Positions 1 through 12,460 of a stretch of DNA of 64,000 nucleotides are shown here, piece after piece. The translations under genes were made by a program, and so were the position numbers. The stretch comes from Pomphorhynchus laevis (taxonomy: Eukaryota > Acanthocephala > Palaeacanthocephala > Echinorhynchida > Pomphorhynchidae), in assembly GCA_012934845.2 (NCBI GenBank), contig WNNJ02003539.1, positions 1-64,000 on the forward strand. Reading direction: 5' to 3'. Each line of letters begins with the position of its first letter. Within the stretch, counting starts at the first letter, position 1. The notes under the pieces were generated by a model. It did no database searches and was not told where the DNA came from. It worked only from the letters and a program-made list of their open reading frames with translations.

Positions 1-3000
1 ATAAACATCTAATTATAATAATTATAAATTATTATAATTAAATAATTCCAAATTTTGCAAATAAACTTTGTAAACTATAATATTATTTATATTAAACTAT
101 AAACATCTAATTATAATAATTATAAATTATTATAATTAAATAATTCCAAATTTTGCAAATAAACTTTGTAAACTATAATATTATTTATATTAAACTATAA
201 ACATCTAATTATAATAATTATAAATTATTATAATTAAATAATTCCGAATTTTGCAAATAAACTTTGTAAACTATAATATTATTTATATTAAACTATAAAC
301 ATCTAATTATAATAATTATAAATTATTATAATTAAATAATTCCAAATTTTGCAAATAAACTTTGTAAACTATAATATTATTTATATTAAACTATAAACAT
401 CTAATTATAATAATTATAAATTATTATAATTAAATAATTCCAAATTTTGCAAATAAACTTTGTAAACTATAATATTATTTATATTAAACTATAAACATCT
501 AATTATAATAATTATAAATTATTATAATTAAATAATTCCAAATTTTGCAAATAAACTTTGTAAACTATAATATTATTTATATTAAATTATAAACATCTAA
601 TTATAATAATTATAAATTATTATAATTAAATAATTCCAAATTTTGCAAATAAACTTTGTAAACTATAATATTATTTATATTAAACTATAAACATCTAATT
701 ATAATAATTCTAAATTTTGCATAATTAAATAATTCCGAATTTTGCAAATAAACTTTGTAAACTATAATATTATTTATATTAAACTATAAACATCTAATTA
801 TAATAATTATAAATTATTATAATTAAATAATTCCGAATTTTGCAAATAAACTTTGTAAACTATAATATTATTTATATTAAACTATAAACATCTAATTATA
901 ATAATTATAAATTTTGCATAATTAAATAATTCCGAATTTTGCAAATAAACTTTGTAAACTATAATATTATTTATATTAAACTATAAACATCTAATTATAA
1001 TAATTATAAATTATTATAATTAAATAATTCCAAATTTTGCAAATAAACTTTGTAAACTATAATATTATTTATATTAAACTATAAACATCTAATTATAATA
1101 ATTATAAATTTTGCATAATTAAATAATTCCAAATTTTGCAAATAAACTTTGTAAACTATAATATTATTTATATTAAACTATAAACATCTAATTATAATAA
1201 TTCTAAATTTTGCATAATTAAATAATTCCGAATTTTGCAAATAAACTTTGTAAACTATAATATTATTTATATTAAACTATAAACATCTAATTATAATAAT
1301 TATAAATTATAATAATTAAATAATTCCAAATTTTGCAAATAAACTTTGTAAACTATAATATTATTTATATTAAACTATAAACATCTAATTATAATAATTA
1401 TAAATTATTATAATTAAATAATTCCAAATTTTGCAAATAAACTTTGTAAACTATAATATTATTTATATTAAACTATAAACATCTAATTATAATAATTATA
1501 AATTTTGCATAATTAAATAATTCCAAATTTTGCAAATAAACTTTGTAAACTATAATATTATTTATATTAAACTATAAACATCTAATTATAATAATTATAA
1601 ATTATTATAATTAAATAATTCCAAATTTTGCAAATAAACTTTGTAAACTATAATATTATTTATATTAAACTATAAACATCTAATTATAATAATTATAAAT
1701 TATTATAATTAAATAATTCCAAATTTTGCAAATAAACTTTGTAAACTATAATATTATTTATATTAAACTATAAACATCTAATTATAATAATTATAAATTA
1801 TTATAATTAAATAATTCCGAATTTTGCAAATAAACTTTGTAAACTATAATATTATTTATATTAAACTATAAACATCTAATTATAATAATTATAAATTATT
1901 ATAATTAAATAATTCCAAATTTTGCAAATAAACTTTGTAAACTATAATATTATTTATATTAAACTATAAACATCTAATTATAATAATTATAAATTATTAT
2001 AATTAAATAATTCCAAATTTTGCAAATAAACTTTGTAAACTATAATATTATTTATATTAAACTATAAACATCAAATTATAATAATTATAAATTATTATAA
2101 TTAAATAATTCCAAATTTTGCAAATAAACTTTGTAAACTATAATATTATTTATATTAAACTATAAACATCTAATTATAATAATTATAAATTATTATAATT
2201 AAATAATTCCAAATTTTGCAAATAAACTTTGTAAACTATAATATTATTTATATTAAACTATAAACATCTAATTATAATAATTATAAATTTTGCATAATTA
2301 AATAATTCCAAATTTTGCAAATAAACTTTGTAAACTATAATATTATTTATATTAAACTATAAACATCTAATTATAATAATTATAAATTATTATAATTAAA
2401 TAATTCCGAATTTTGCAAATAAACTTTGTAAACTATAATATTATTTATATTAAACTATAAACATCTAATTATAATAATTATAAATTATTATAATTAAATA
2501 ATTCCAAATTTTGCAAATAAACTTTGTAAACTATAATATTATTTATATTAAACTATAAACATCTAATTATAATAATTATAAATTATTATAATTAAATAAT
2601 TCCGAATTTTGCAAATAAACTTTGTAAACTATAATATTATTTATATTAAACTATAAACATCTAATTATAATAATTATAAATTATTATAATTAAATAATTC
2701 CGAATTTTGCAAATAAACTTTGTAAACTATAATATTATTTATATTAAACTATAAACATCTAATTATAATAATTATAAATTATTATAATTAAATAATTCCG
2801 AATTTTGCAAATAAACTTTGTAAACTATAATATTATTTATATTAAACTACAAACATCAAATTATAATAATTATAAATTATTATAATTAAATAATTCCAAA
2901 TTTTGCAAATAAACTTTGTAAACTATAATATTATTTATATTAAACTATAAACATCTAATTATAATAATTATAAATTATTATAATTAAATAATTCCGAATT

Positions 3001-3096
3001 TTGCAAATAAACTTTGTAAACTATAATATTATTTATATTAAACTATAAACATCTAATTATAATAATTATAAATTATTATAATTAAATAATTATAAT
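1..3096. repeat. 98-bp AT-rich satellite array, about 31 units
   Basis: The same unit returns every 98 bases (the phrase ataaacatct is at 1, 99, 197 and 295) up to about 3096. Units are close to identical. The commonest difference is ttccaaatt versus ttccgaatt. A second monomer type, seen near 700, 900, 1100, 1200, 1490 and 2280, replaces the centre with ttttgcataatt and is a few bases shorter. The array begins before the window and stops at 3096 within a unit. Nothing in it reads as coding. Such homogeneous short satellites usually mark heterochromatin; a centromeric role cannot be judged here. Confidence 0.97.
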
Positions 3097-3279
3097 AATA
3101 ATCTGAAAATATTTATTATGCCATTGTAGCCGTTCGGCTTTGTGTGGAAAACAAAAATGTATAAATACATAATAAAATACAACACGAACACTTTATTAAA
3201 TCAAAAGTCATTTGCTAATATTTGAATTGCCGATAACTTGCTCCACAGTTTTGCTTAAAAATTGCATTGAAATTAGTTG

Positions 3280-3720
3280 ATTTGGATCAAGGATGTTGAT
3301 AAAAATTGATTTGGATCAGTTTTGTTCACAAGTGTAAACATAAAAAGTGTAACGGCTTGTTCGGTGCTTCAACGGAGCGGTCCTTGTTGGATATAGTTAT
3401 CTTTAATCATTTTGCTCCGTCATATACTTCTGATAATCCAAAATCTCATTTCGAATATCACGCCAAACGGAAAATGTCTAAATACAACGAGAGAGTCATT
3501 CAAATAGAAGATACCATGTATTATCCTTTCGTGAGCGCGTGGATTAGATCTGTTGATAAAAAAGCACAAATGATACTCAGAAAAATCGTTTTGTTAAAAT
3601 CAGAAAGGAGCAAACTTTTATACAGTATGTGCATCTCAGATTTACGGATAGACTTCGGATTCCTAATAACAAGGTTGTCAAGAAATGCCATACGTTGCTA
3701 ACAATATCGATCAAGTTTTA
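3280..3720 (+). pseudogene. Retroelement C-terminal nuclease-like fragment
   Basis: An open frame of 131 codons at 3306-3701 reads through the segment NGLFGASTERSLLDIVIFN, then HFAPSYTSDNP, then KYNERVIQIEDTMYYPFVSA. This order (a G-F/L-W/F-G stretch, D-I/V-x-V-F-N-x-x-A-P-S-Y, a K-Y-x-x-R-V-I-x-V-E block, then F-x-P) is the pattern of the nuclease-like tail that follows reverse transcriptase in retroelement proteins recurring in fish, coral and arthropod genomes. I recall the family from sequence pattern and cannot name its clade. The usual continuation with a G-G-x-G block is missing, and no reverse transcriptase is found next to it, so this is a relic. The ATG of the frame is probably not a real start. 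Confidence 0.5.
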
Positions 3721-5100
3721 CAAGAATTGGGAGATATTTACATGAAGACGTATCTAACTTATAATAATTAACAAACATTTGAACATTTAAACAGGGTATA
3801 ATTTAACTGTACGTTTTCTAAATTTCATCATTATAAATATTACCATAAATAATAGATGATCTTAATTGATGGGCTATTAGATAGTTCAAATATATTTCGT
3901 TTAGAAAGCGTGACGTTAGACTTGAACAACAAAATTTGTTCTGTAGTATTCCCGATTTTAATAATAAAATTATTAAATATAGCATTAATAATATTAAATA
4001 TTAATATTATCAGAATATAAAGCATTAATAATAATGCTTTATACATCAGAATAATAAGATTAAAAATACAGCAACAAACTTTACATTTATAAAAAAGCTA
4101 CCCAAAATTACAAATTGTTTTATCAGATACCTTGTTTGGATTACAATAAAGTTTTACAAAACAAATAACTTAAGGTTTAGATCAGGTTATTTTACAACAA
4201 ACCTAGCAAAAATCTACAGTTAAACAAGTAGTAGCTACAATTTATATTAAAAATATTTAAATAACTTAAAAGTTTAAATTAAATTTTAATAATTTCGTTA
4301 TTTCGCTATTTTTTTATTTCTTTGTCTATTGTTTTGTTTCGACACAGTTGTCATTTAATTTAAAATTATTGTCCTAAATGAATTGTTGACGTTCCTCCTT
4401 CAAAGACAAATTTATTTTTATTTTGAAATAAACTATCTACTTCAGACTATTTTTCTTTTCAAAGATGATATTTGTGCCATATGCATTGTGTGCACTCTAA
4501 ATCGGGAATAAAATGCAAATTCCAACTGGCATTAATTATCGAACATTGATTTGCAAATTTCGATGAAATCAGAAAAAGCTACAACGAATATTGCAATTAA
4601 TAGAGCTATTGATTACCAGGAAACAAAAGAAAGCCGTCAAAGCTATGTTTTCTCAGATTTTCTTCAATTGTCATCATTGTAAATGTTCATTTTAATATTT
4701 TTGAAATTTTAATTTGTTAAGTAAATTCATTATTTTAAAAGTAAAAGCAGTCAAAATAAATTTTATTAATTTACAAATTTGATTATTATAATAACATTAA
4801 AACTAATACAAATCTCTTAATTATTTATAATATAATAGAATATTAGTGTTTTAAATAATACTTAATATTATTATAATATTATAATATCATATAATATTTT
4901 GAGTATTAAAAAAATGAAAAAATTTAGTGATTTCTACTTTACTACAAAATACTAATCTTCTGTCTTTTCGCACAAGCATACACAAACAGGGACACCTTGC
5001 GATTGAATCACACACGGCCAGTTGTTCGAATGGCGGTGCACAAATAGTTAGTTATTACAAACCATTTGTTGTTATTTGACATAAAGTGCTAAGAAATATT
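3721..5100. other. AT-rich intergenic stretch, nothing recognised
   Basis: Mostly A/T runs with scattered short open frames that resemble no family. No tandem repeat, tRNA-like fold or splice-bounded exon stands out. Confidence 0.6.
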
Positions 5101-5570
5101 AGTCTTTGCTCAGAGGGACTTTTTCTAGAAAAGAAGAAGAGTCCCTAGATGGCCCATGTTCAACAAAGACGCACCTAAACCCTTTCTTTTAATTACAGAC
5201 GCGGGGCCCGTTTTAGGGTCCATCTTGTTCTATTCGGGAAATCCTGAATTTATTCAAGTCAAATCTGACAGCCCATTTTACCGAAATGGCGAAACCTAAG
5301 TATCTTACTCAATGTGTAAAGGAAGAGGAGGTTGATTTACCTAGTAGTGAAAAAAACTGAGATTGTATTCTCTTTAACTTTTGCTTTTGTTTGCAGAAGT
5401 GCCATGAAAGAATACCATCTGCGTCTTAGATGGATTAATAAAAAGGTTGAAAATGGCAAGCTGGACTGTCAATCTAAAAATAATTGGCTGATTCTAGAGA
5501 CAATATCCTTTCACATGCTTCCTGAAAGCAGTTCAGTGTTATCATCAGTATACACTACAAGATGTTAAGT
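5101..5570 (+). other. GC-richer island with possible exon or element fragment
   Basis: Base composition rises sharply compared with the flanks (for example around gacgcggggcccg at 5199). One frame starting about 5150 reads PMFNKDAPKPFLLITDAG, vaguely like the start of a retroelement RNase H domain. A second frame from an ATG at 5285 gives MAKPKYLTQCVKEEEVDLP before a stop. A good acceptor-like tract ending in ttttgtttgcag sits at about 5384-5396, ahead of a third open frame (to 5568). I cannot tie these into one gene. It may be an old gene fragment or a fossil element. Confidence 0.2.
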
Positions 5571-5940
5571 GGGCCTCGAAGGTCTTATAAGAATAATTGA
5601 GGTGACTGGTTACTAGATAGTTGAAGGATACGAACTTTAGGCGCACAAGTAATCGGGTAGAACTGTCACGCATCAAGAACATCTTCGTAATAAAAGCGCA
5701 GAGCGTTCATAAATGTACCTATTAAAACTTGGTGTAATCAAATTTAGCGTAACAAAATGATCGCAAAATTTTATTAGCAAGCGCTTTTGCATAAATTGAA
5801 ATAATGGAGTTTGGAATCGAAATGGGCCATATATCTTTAAAATATATAACTGGATGTTTCTTAGATAAAATATTCATCTGGAGATGCAACTACCTGCAAT
5901 ATCAAACGGGAAGGCTAAGATCATAATAATTGTTATCCCC
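5571..5940. other. Unassigned stretch
   Basis: No open frame with a recognisable product and no repeat shared with the rest of the window was seen. Confidence 0.5.
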
Positions 5941-5944
5941 TTTC

Positions 5945-6180
5945 TCTGTATGTCAGTCAAAAATGGCAGATACAAGTGAATATTGCCATTTAGGATTTGC
6001 AGAGTCTTCGTGATGAATACAAATAATAACCGATTCCTCTAAAACTCTGTCAAGACTTAATGTATCAATCCAACCCGATGCTTTCTTCCAACTACCAAAC
6101 TTCTCCTTCGTGAAAATCTTACAAAAAAATACTAAGAGATTGAGGCGAGCAATCCTGGTCATATCCTTATTCAGCTAAAT
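5945..6180 (-). mobile_element. LINE-A fragment (endonuclease-RT linker)
   Basis: The minus-strand frame 6162-5953 contains FTKEKFGSWKKASGWIDTLS followed by LDRVLEES. It aligns with KKEKFVCWKDRALGWIGRIG, LDKVWRS of the larger LINE-A copy at 14.2 kb on the plus strand. Only the linker between endonuclease and reverse transcriptase is present, with no neighbouring LINE-A sequence, so this is a short relic from the same family. Confidence 0.65.
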
Positions 6181-6359
6181 TTTGTGACGAAAACTCCACG
6201 TTTTTTGTGAGTGCTTGTCTGAATGAATCGGAGAGATTAGGGAGGGGTCATTTTAGCTAGGACTTTGAGTTTGGTTGGAGTGGTGATTGAAAACACGATT
6301 TTTATCGTTTGTTTATACAATCGAGGTGGATCGAAGTGGAAGGTCAAAAAAAGAGAAAT

Positions 6360-8500
6360 TTATTTTGAGTGGCAAATGCGTGCCAACGGTGCCCCTACAA
6401 GCCCACAAAGACTAAAGAAAATGATCAAATTGATAAAAAAAATAATCCCGCAGACGAATTTTTAATAGTATGAACGAGAAAGTTGATCGGATGTACAAAG
6501 GGAGACAGGAACGGACATGGTCATTTGTCGAATAATTAGGAGTGTAGATGAGACGGGAATGATATGATATTAAGGTTAAAGAAGCAGGACGAGATTCATT
6601 GAGAAATGGAAGATGTAGCTATGAAGGGGAATTGCGATGCAGTAATGATGGGTTCGGTTAATCAAACGAAACTGGATACGATGGCTAGTTGTGGGAAGCC
6701 AGAAAAGATTGAAAATATGTTGATGTATGTGGTCAAAACAGTGGAGACGTAGAACACGAACTGCTGAGTTTACAATACGCTGGAGAGATTGGAGAGTAGT
6801 TTTAGGAGAGTTCGAGAACAGTTCGGGAAAATAAAAGGCAGATGAAAGGGAAATACAGGAGCGAACATCGATCAACCTACGAATACGTCGAATATCACGG
6901 AGTAACAAGAACGATAAGCGAACTTTATCGGAAACAAATGGATTGAGAGAAAGATGGTTGTCAAAGTGGACACCGAGGACTATGATATCATAAACGATAG
7001 GAAGAATGATCGAGTAGATATATACGATATATGGTGTAATGTTGAGGTGAGAGGGAATTATCTACATGATTTTGTACTTTGCAGAATTAAGTAATGGGCG
7101 AAGCGATAAAAAGTGCTGGGAAACAGATAAGAGGGAAGTTTGAGAGAAGGGTAGATTAGAGTAGAGGAGAATGTCATAAGCATATTGTATAACATGAAAA
7201 TTGTATGTTCAGTTTATTGAATGGAGATCATTGAGAAGGGAGAAAAGAACAAGACCTAGTACGAAGCCTTGAGTAACAACGTGTGGGGGAAATAAGGTTG
7301 TGAGAATGAAGAAGCTGAATGAACACTGAAAGAACGGTCAGATAGATAAGTGGAAAAACACCAAAGACTTTGTTCCACGCTGGTTCTGTGGAATGATAAG
7401 AACGCAAAGCAGATTGAAACAGAAGATATAAATTTAACGATAGAAGATAGGTATTAGCCTGCTTTAGCACAAGACGTTCGAAGAGTTTTGATAAGGTTGG
7501 GAGAAGAGATATAGGATAATATGAAACCGATGAATACGATATCATTAACGACATGAAGAATGGTCGAGTATATATACGGTAGGTGGAGTAATATTGAGGT
7601 GAGAGGGACTTATCCCATGATTTTGGACTTTGCAAGATTGATTGATAGGTGAAGCGAAGAGAGGTGGTGGAACACGGATAAAAGGCAAGCGAAGGAAGTG
7701 GATGCAAGATCATCGATTTGTGAAGAGGGTACATAAAAGTATAGGAAAATGTCATCGGCATATTGCATAACATGAAAATTGTGTTCTGTTATTGTAGAGA
7801 GATCACCGAGAAGAATGGAGAAAATAATGGGGCCTAGTATTGCGCCTTGAGAAGCACCGTGTGTGAGCGAAGACGGTTGAGAGACAGAAGAAGCTGAATG
7901 AACACTGAAAGAACAATCAGATAAATAAGAGGAAAACCAGGCTACAGCGGATTTAGAGAATCCATAGTCATGACTGAGCCGATAGAGAAGAATATAATGA
8001 TTGACGAATATAATGTCGAATGCAGATGAGAGATCGAGGGAGATTATGACACTACAAAGATTTTTATCTCGTGATTAAGAAGATCTCCAAAGACTTTGTG
8101 GCATGCTAGTTCTGTGGAATGATTAGAATGAAGAGCAGATTGAAACGGGGAATATAAATTTAACGATAGAAGATAAGTATTAACCTGATTTAGCACAAGG
8201 CGCTCCAAGAGTTTTGATAAGGTTGAGAGAAGATATATAGGACAATTTGAAGACGGAAGTTAACTGTCGAGATAGTGTTTTTTCAGAAGTGGACGAACAA
8301 TGACAGATTTTTAGTTTGACGGAAAAGTTCCGCTGTGGATAGAAGAAATTAACAAGGCTGTCAAAATCGGAGATACCGAATGGCAAATAATAAGTAAGTA
8401 CATAGGAAGAGGGTCGGCAGGAGAAAATTTGTTGGGCAATGAACGGATAACACCAGCCGGCAGCATTTTTGTTTATATTCACTGTTTCTTAGTCATTTTT
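6360..8500 (-). mobile_element. LINE-B (CR1/L2-like), rearranged and decayed copy
   Basis: The 3' end lies at about 6360-6400 and carries the family terminus (in minus sense ...ggcacgcatttgccac followed by an AAATAAAT-type tail) seen in every other LINE-B copy here. The minus frame 6908-6576 has LQSLQRIVNSAVRVL and DHIHQHIFNLFWLPTTSHRI, matching the LQ..QN.AAR...DHIT..L..LHWLP...RI block after reverse transcriptase in CR1/L2 elements. Further upstream the frame 7773-7228 has YYPISLLPTLSKLFERLVLK, the YRPISLLP motif. Segments near 7220-7760 and 7780-8480 look like two versions of the same RT region, so the copy is internally duplicated. Many stops; not functional. Confidence 0.8.
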
Positions 8501-8636
8501 ATACGCTGATTCCAGAGATCGCATTGGTTTTTAGAAAAAAAATGATATCTTAAAACTTATCAATAATTTTTGTTTAGTAATAAATATATTAATTATAATT
8601 TATTATTAATAAATATTTTCCATGTTGCTTATTGAA

Positions 8637-8800
8637 ATTGAGAGAAGGACAAAGGATTATTTTGAATGAATTTTCGACAATAGAAATCGGCCAATATTCA
8701 AGTATTCATGATATTCAAGTACTGTGTACTTAAAAACGCCATTTGCTATTGACGAAAATTCGTGCAAAATGAATCCTTTGTCCTTCTCTCGATTTAAATA
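8637..8800. repeat. Inverted repeat, arms about 40 bp
   Basis: The left arm begins gagagaaggacaaaggatt (from about 8639). The right arm ends aatcctttgtccttctctc (to about 8790). The match continues inward to the ttttcg / cgaaaa positions with a few mismatches. The spacer is about 80 bases. It could be a fold-back MITE or the end of the transposon whose transposase-like frame begins 180 bases downstream; no second copy was noticed in this window. Confidence 0.75.
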
Positions 8801-8976
8801 AGCCACATGGAAATTAAACACAAGTCGAAAGTAACCGTAAAGCAATTACGGCCAGCAAGACAAGATATGTCGCTTGCGACGTTTAATGTTACACGTGATT
8901 CATTAATTCGAAAAGAAAAAGTATTTTTGCCACCACTGTATATAAAATTAGGATTGGTAAAGCAATCATCAAAGCC

Positions 8977-9480
8977 ATGAAAAATGACAGCCCGTCATTG
9001 CTCTACCTGGTGCAAATGTTTCCACGTTTGAGTTTTGTAAAAATTCGAAATGGAATCTTTAACGGCCCGCAAATTCAAAAGATGCTAAAGTCCACGGATT
9101 TTGAAAATGCAATGAATTCGGAAGAGCACAGAGCTTGGATATCATTTCGAGAAATGGTTTGTGGTTTTCTAGGAAATAATCGTGCTCACAATTATAGAGA
9201 GTTATTAGAAACATTAATTAACTACTTTCGCGATCTTGGGTGCAGAATGAATTTGAAAATGCACATGCTTCACGGACACGTTGACTTCTTTAAGGAAAAC
9301 CTTGGCCAATTTAGTGATGAGCAAGGTGAACGTTTTCATCAGAACATTATGCGTTTTGATCGACGCTATAAAGGACGATGTGATGCAGCAATGATGAACG
9401 ACTACATTTGGTCAACGATAAGATCATGTCGAGACAATAATAATTCAAATCGCAAATGTCAAAAGTTTTGTATAAATTGA
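8977..9480 (+). CDS. Transposase-like protein, C-terminal part
   Basis: The 167-codon open frame ends with LHGHVDFFKENLGQFSDEQG and ERFHQNI, followed by an RRYKGR and MMNDYIW stretch. I recognise this as the conserved tail of a protein present in many copies in arthropod and hydra genomes (form LHSHLDFFPENLG.SDEQGERFHQDI...RYQG.W...MMADYCW), which behaves like a DNA-transposon product. The upstream half expected for the family is not readable before 8977, although the frame may extend into 8900-8976. No stop interrupts this part, so it may be fairly young or an exon. The cut-and-paste superfamily is uncertain. Confidence 0.5.
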   Translation: MKNDSPSLLYLVQMFPRLSFVKIRNGIFNGPQIQKMLKSTDFENAMNSEEHRAWISFREMVCGFLGNNRAHNYRELLETLINYFRDLGCRMNLKMHMLHGHVDFFKENLGQFSDEQGERFHQNIMRFDRRYKGRCDAAMMNDYIWSTIRSCRDNNNSNRKCQKFCIN

Positions 9481-9639
9481 TGCCTTTTAAATTTAAAAAT
9501 TGAACAATTTTTTACAATCATTTTTCAGGCATAACTATTGTTATTTTTGGATTCAGCTTACCCAAATTTGTTATAAACAATGCTTTGATCATAATAAACA
9601 AAATAATTTCAAAAAAATGTCCGCTAGTGTAATTTTTGA

Positions 9640-9840
9640 AACTTCGTCAGAAGAAACAGGAAGGTGATAGAATAGTTCAGGACGAGAGAATTGTATTGAT
9701 CAGTCGATGATTGGAGAGTTGAATGGATATATGATAACAAGTTTGGATCGATGTGACTAGGCGTTGAAGAATGTGAGAGTAGTGAGTTTCAAATGCGTCA
9801 AGTAGACTTTGGGTCAGAGTGGCCGCTTTGATCAATTATC
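9640..9840 (-). mobile_element. LINE-B fragment (endonuclease-RT linker)
   Basis: In minus sense this reads NSLLSHSSTPSHIDPNLLSY, which lines up with NSILSRLSTPRNINPDEFSS of the LINE-B copy at 17.6 kb. It is a short isolated piece on the same strand as the LINE-B relic at 6.4-8.5 kb. The transposase-like segment 8500-9640 may therefore have been inserted into one longer LINE-B copy. Confidence 0.6.
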
Positions 9841-10440
9841 AGTTCTGTCATTGAATTCATCAAATATCATATCATAGTCACTACCGACTATTTGATCCAG
9901 AAAGTCGCGATTCTTATGTATCTTACTTGGTAGGATATAGATAAAATCTATACTAATACGCTTACGGTCTTTAATATGCTTACGTACCAAAGGCCGTAAG
10001 ACTATTTTTGTCCTAATACTCTTACGGTGTTATAGCAAAAAAAAACAAGTTTGTTTTATGTTGGTGGTATCTGCAAGAAAATTATCATCATTTTCCTTCA
10101 ACGACTACCATTTTTCCGGCATTCTTAATTGAACTTATTTGATTTGCTGTGATTAACTGGAGTAGTTGAGGGGGATCGTTTATTTGAGGTGTTGAATGAG
10201 TAATCTATGGTAGGATGTTGTGAAGTGAAAACAATTAATCGTCATTTTCCTAGCCATAAATTCTATGTTCTTAACGAATTGCCACATTTTATATTAACTA
10301 CAAGTGTCGTCTCTTCATTAGTAGATTGTTTCGCTCCTGGTTCTTATGATTTCATTGCAAATCAGCGTAAGTATTGTTTACTAAATATTTTAATAAGTGT
10401 TTTTTATAATAGTTTTAGGAAAGCTGATACTTTTTGAATA
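9841..10440. other. Unassigned; possible single exon near its end
   Basis: An open frame 10207-10437 runs into a strong donor-like site (cagcgtaagtatt at about 10361-10375). The frame reads VLNELPHFILTTSVVSSLVD before that site. I do not recognise the peptide and find no partner exon. A short motif cttacgg / ccgtaag repeats at 9960-10030. Otherwise nothing. Confidence 0.2.
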
Positions 10441-10455
10441 ACCCGGATGGATTTA

Positions 10456-10720
10456 TTATTTACAGTTGGTGCAAGTTGTGTTGTTAAATGGCCGTTTTAA
10501 TAATATAAAGATTAAAATTAATACACGTAGAGCACGATTAATGTGATTGCCCGTTGACCCCCAATGTCCCCGAATGTGAAGTTTATGACAGTGGCCATAC
10601 ATATAGTCATTGGATGATATTTGTTTGAAAGTGAGATTAGTCCCTATAAATGGATTGCAAGAACGTTTAGAGATAAACAAAGCATTGTTCATTGTTGTGT
10701 TTGGAATGCTATTCATAGCA
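10456..10720 (-). mobile_element. LINE-A ORF1 fragment with zinc-knuckle remains
   Basis: The minus frame 10716-10456 reads RSCNPFIGTNLTFKQISSND and then a Y-x-H-C-H-K-L-H segment. It aligns with the start of LINE-A ORF1 at 12.5 kb (TTCNPFMGFNLKSEIVDSEE, then PHCSRCHKWVH). The CNPF-x-G-x-NL signature is retained, but the cysteine spacing of the knuckle has decayed. It is an old copy in opposite orientation to the main LINE-A. Confidence 0.6.
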
Positions 10721-11985
10721 CCGTTTCGTTTTTACAACTTAAAAATCTAATAGTATTCATCTGAAAATGCAACGTCCTCCTTGCTTAGATCAGGCTCTAT
10801 GCTTTGAATTTTGACATTGGTAGTAATTGGCTTGTAAACAGCGAAGCCATATAATTTCCCTACTGTATTGTTAAATAAATGGTATCAAAAGGCAGTTGTA
10901 ATACTGGTCCATATTTAGCAATGTTTTGAAAGTTATATCTATAAGATTGCTCAGTTTCTTCACTGGTGAGTTCACCTAATGATGTTAGAAAAACCATTAA
11001 TAACGTCGTTCGATTGTTTATTAGATGAACTCCTCAAAAGATCTTATGATTTGTTAGTTGTTCAACATGTTGCTTTACTTGCAGACCGCGTGTTTGTTTA
11101 GAATTTATTAAATCGCAATTATTTCTTCAAACATGTTATGTATATTTCAACATAAATGTAATAAGCATTTAATGGGCATTTCACAGAAGATTGTAATAAT
11201 CGAGTAGAACGCCCGAAAATTAAAATTATAGTTCTATCTAAGTAGCAAAGGTTTTATTTGTTTGTTATTAGCACAAAGCGTGTAAATTTAAACTAATATG
11301 GCTTGAAATGTATAGCCAAAAATAATTAAAAAACATGATACAAAACAAATTTTTGCAACCGAAAAATAATTATTACAACTACACTTTATAAACATTGTGA
11401 GGCGTCTAAGTAAAGATTTTAGATAATTCACGAGAATACTGGCCGGTCAGTCAAACCTGAAAAATAGGGGAATTTAATAATTTTACATAAGCGAAAGTTT
11501 TCAGATAATGTCACACTTGACGAAAAATACGATTAAACTTTGTGTCTAATTAATGTAATAAATGATCAAAGTAAAATCAATCGAAACAGCAAAAATTATC
11601 ATGAGAGTAACTGGTTTTGATTCGTGTTTTCAAGGTAAATTTAGATTTTTATTTATAATTGGACAACATGACGTTAAATGTATGGACATATGATTCAAGC
11701 AGTTAGATGCAGTGTTCGCAACGCAAATCAATATAATGTATCACAGCCTACATACAGTACGACAAATGGGAATGGATACAATAATGAATACAAAAGGACA
11801 GTATAAGACTTAGTTAGTTGACAGGTTTTTGTTGTATTTATACTTACATGGATTAACTTTACATCGCTTTTGGATTGACTCAAAATCAAAATCAAAGTAC
11901 AAAAGTCACTTCATACAATTTCTATTCTGATTGAAACTTCTATTTTAACGTTGCAAAGATAGAAAAACCTTCCAAATCTCAACTA
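10721..11985. other. Unassigned, with one weak minus-strand reading
   Basis: Between about 11050 and 10760 the minus strand stays largely open and includes FLTSLGELTSEETEQSYRYN and AKYGPVLQLPFDTIYLT. It looks protein-like but I cannot assign it, and it could be part of a decayed transposon. The remainder (11050-11985) is AT-rich with no feature seen. Confidence 0.3.
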
Positions 11986-12460
11986 AATAAGGTGAATGTA
12001 TGTCTTAATCATCACAGCCCAAAGGTAAGTGATGCTTCTGTTACTTCTGACAATGGAGAATTACTTTCTCCAATCCCCAAACTTGTTAATCTGGGGATTA
12101 TCAAAATAATAAAGCCTTTAGAGAGGCACATGTTATACAACACTTTTCTCAGGGAATTTGTTTCTAAAATGAACAACCGAATAACTTTCAACACTGTTCG
12201 ATATAAACAACAGTGGCATTAAGATATCGTTATCATCCCAGGATCTCCTGGAGAGCTATGAGATTTTTTTAACGCGAACTTTAAAGATTTGGGCGTATTC
12301 GAGTGAAAACCCATCCAAGCATCATTGAAAATAGCCAATCTTCCGGCTCACTTCGATGATGGGGATATTAAGATACTAAAAAACTTATAAAATTACTAAC
12401 TTCCGCCCCCTGATAGGAAAAAACGGCTTCCCGTTAACAATTGGTTTTTGTTCAGCGGCG

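Noticed and set aside
1-3096. CRISPR-like array of regular repeats
   Set aside because: There are no unique spacers: the whole 98-bp period repeats, as in a satellite, and the genome is eukaryotic.
5140-5330. Assignment of the GC-richer island to an LTR-type element from an RNase H-like phrase
   Set aside because: The similarity is one short phrase; no repeats at the ends or other parts of such an element are present, so no element is called.
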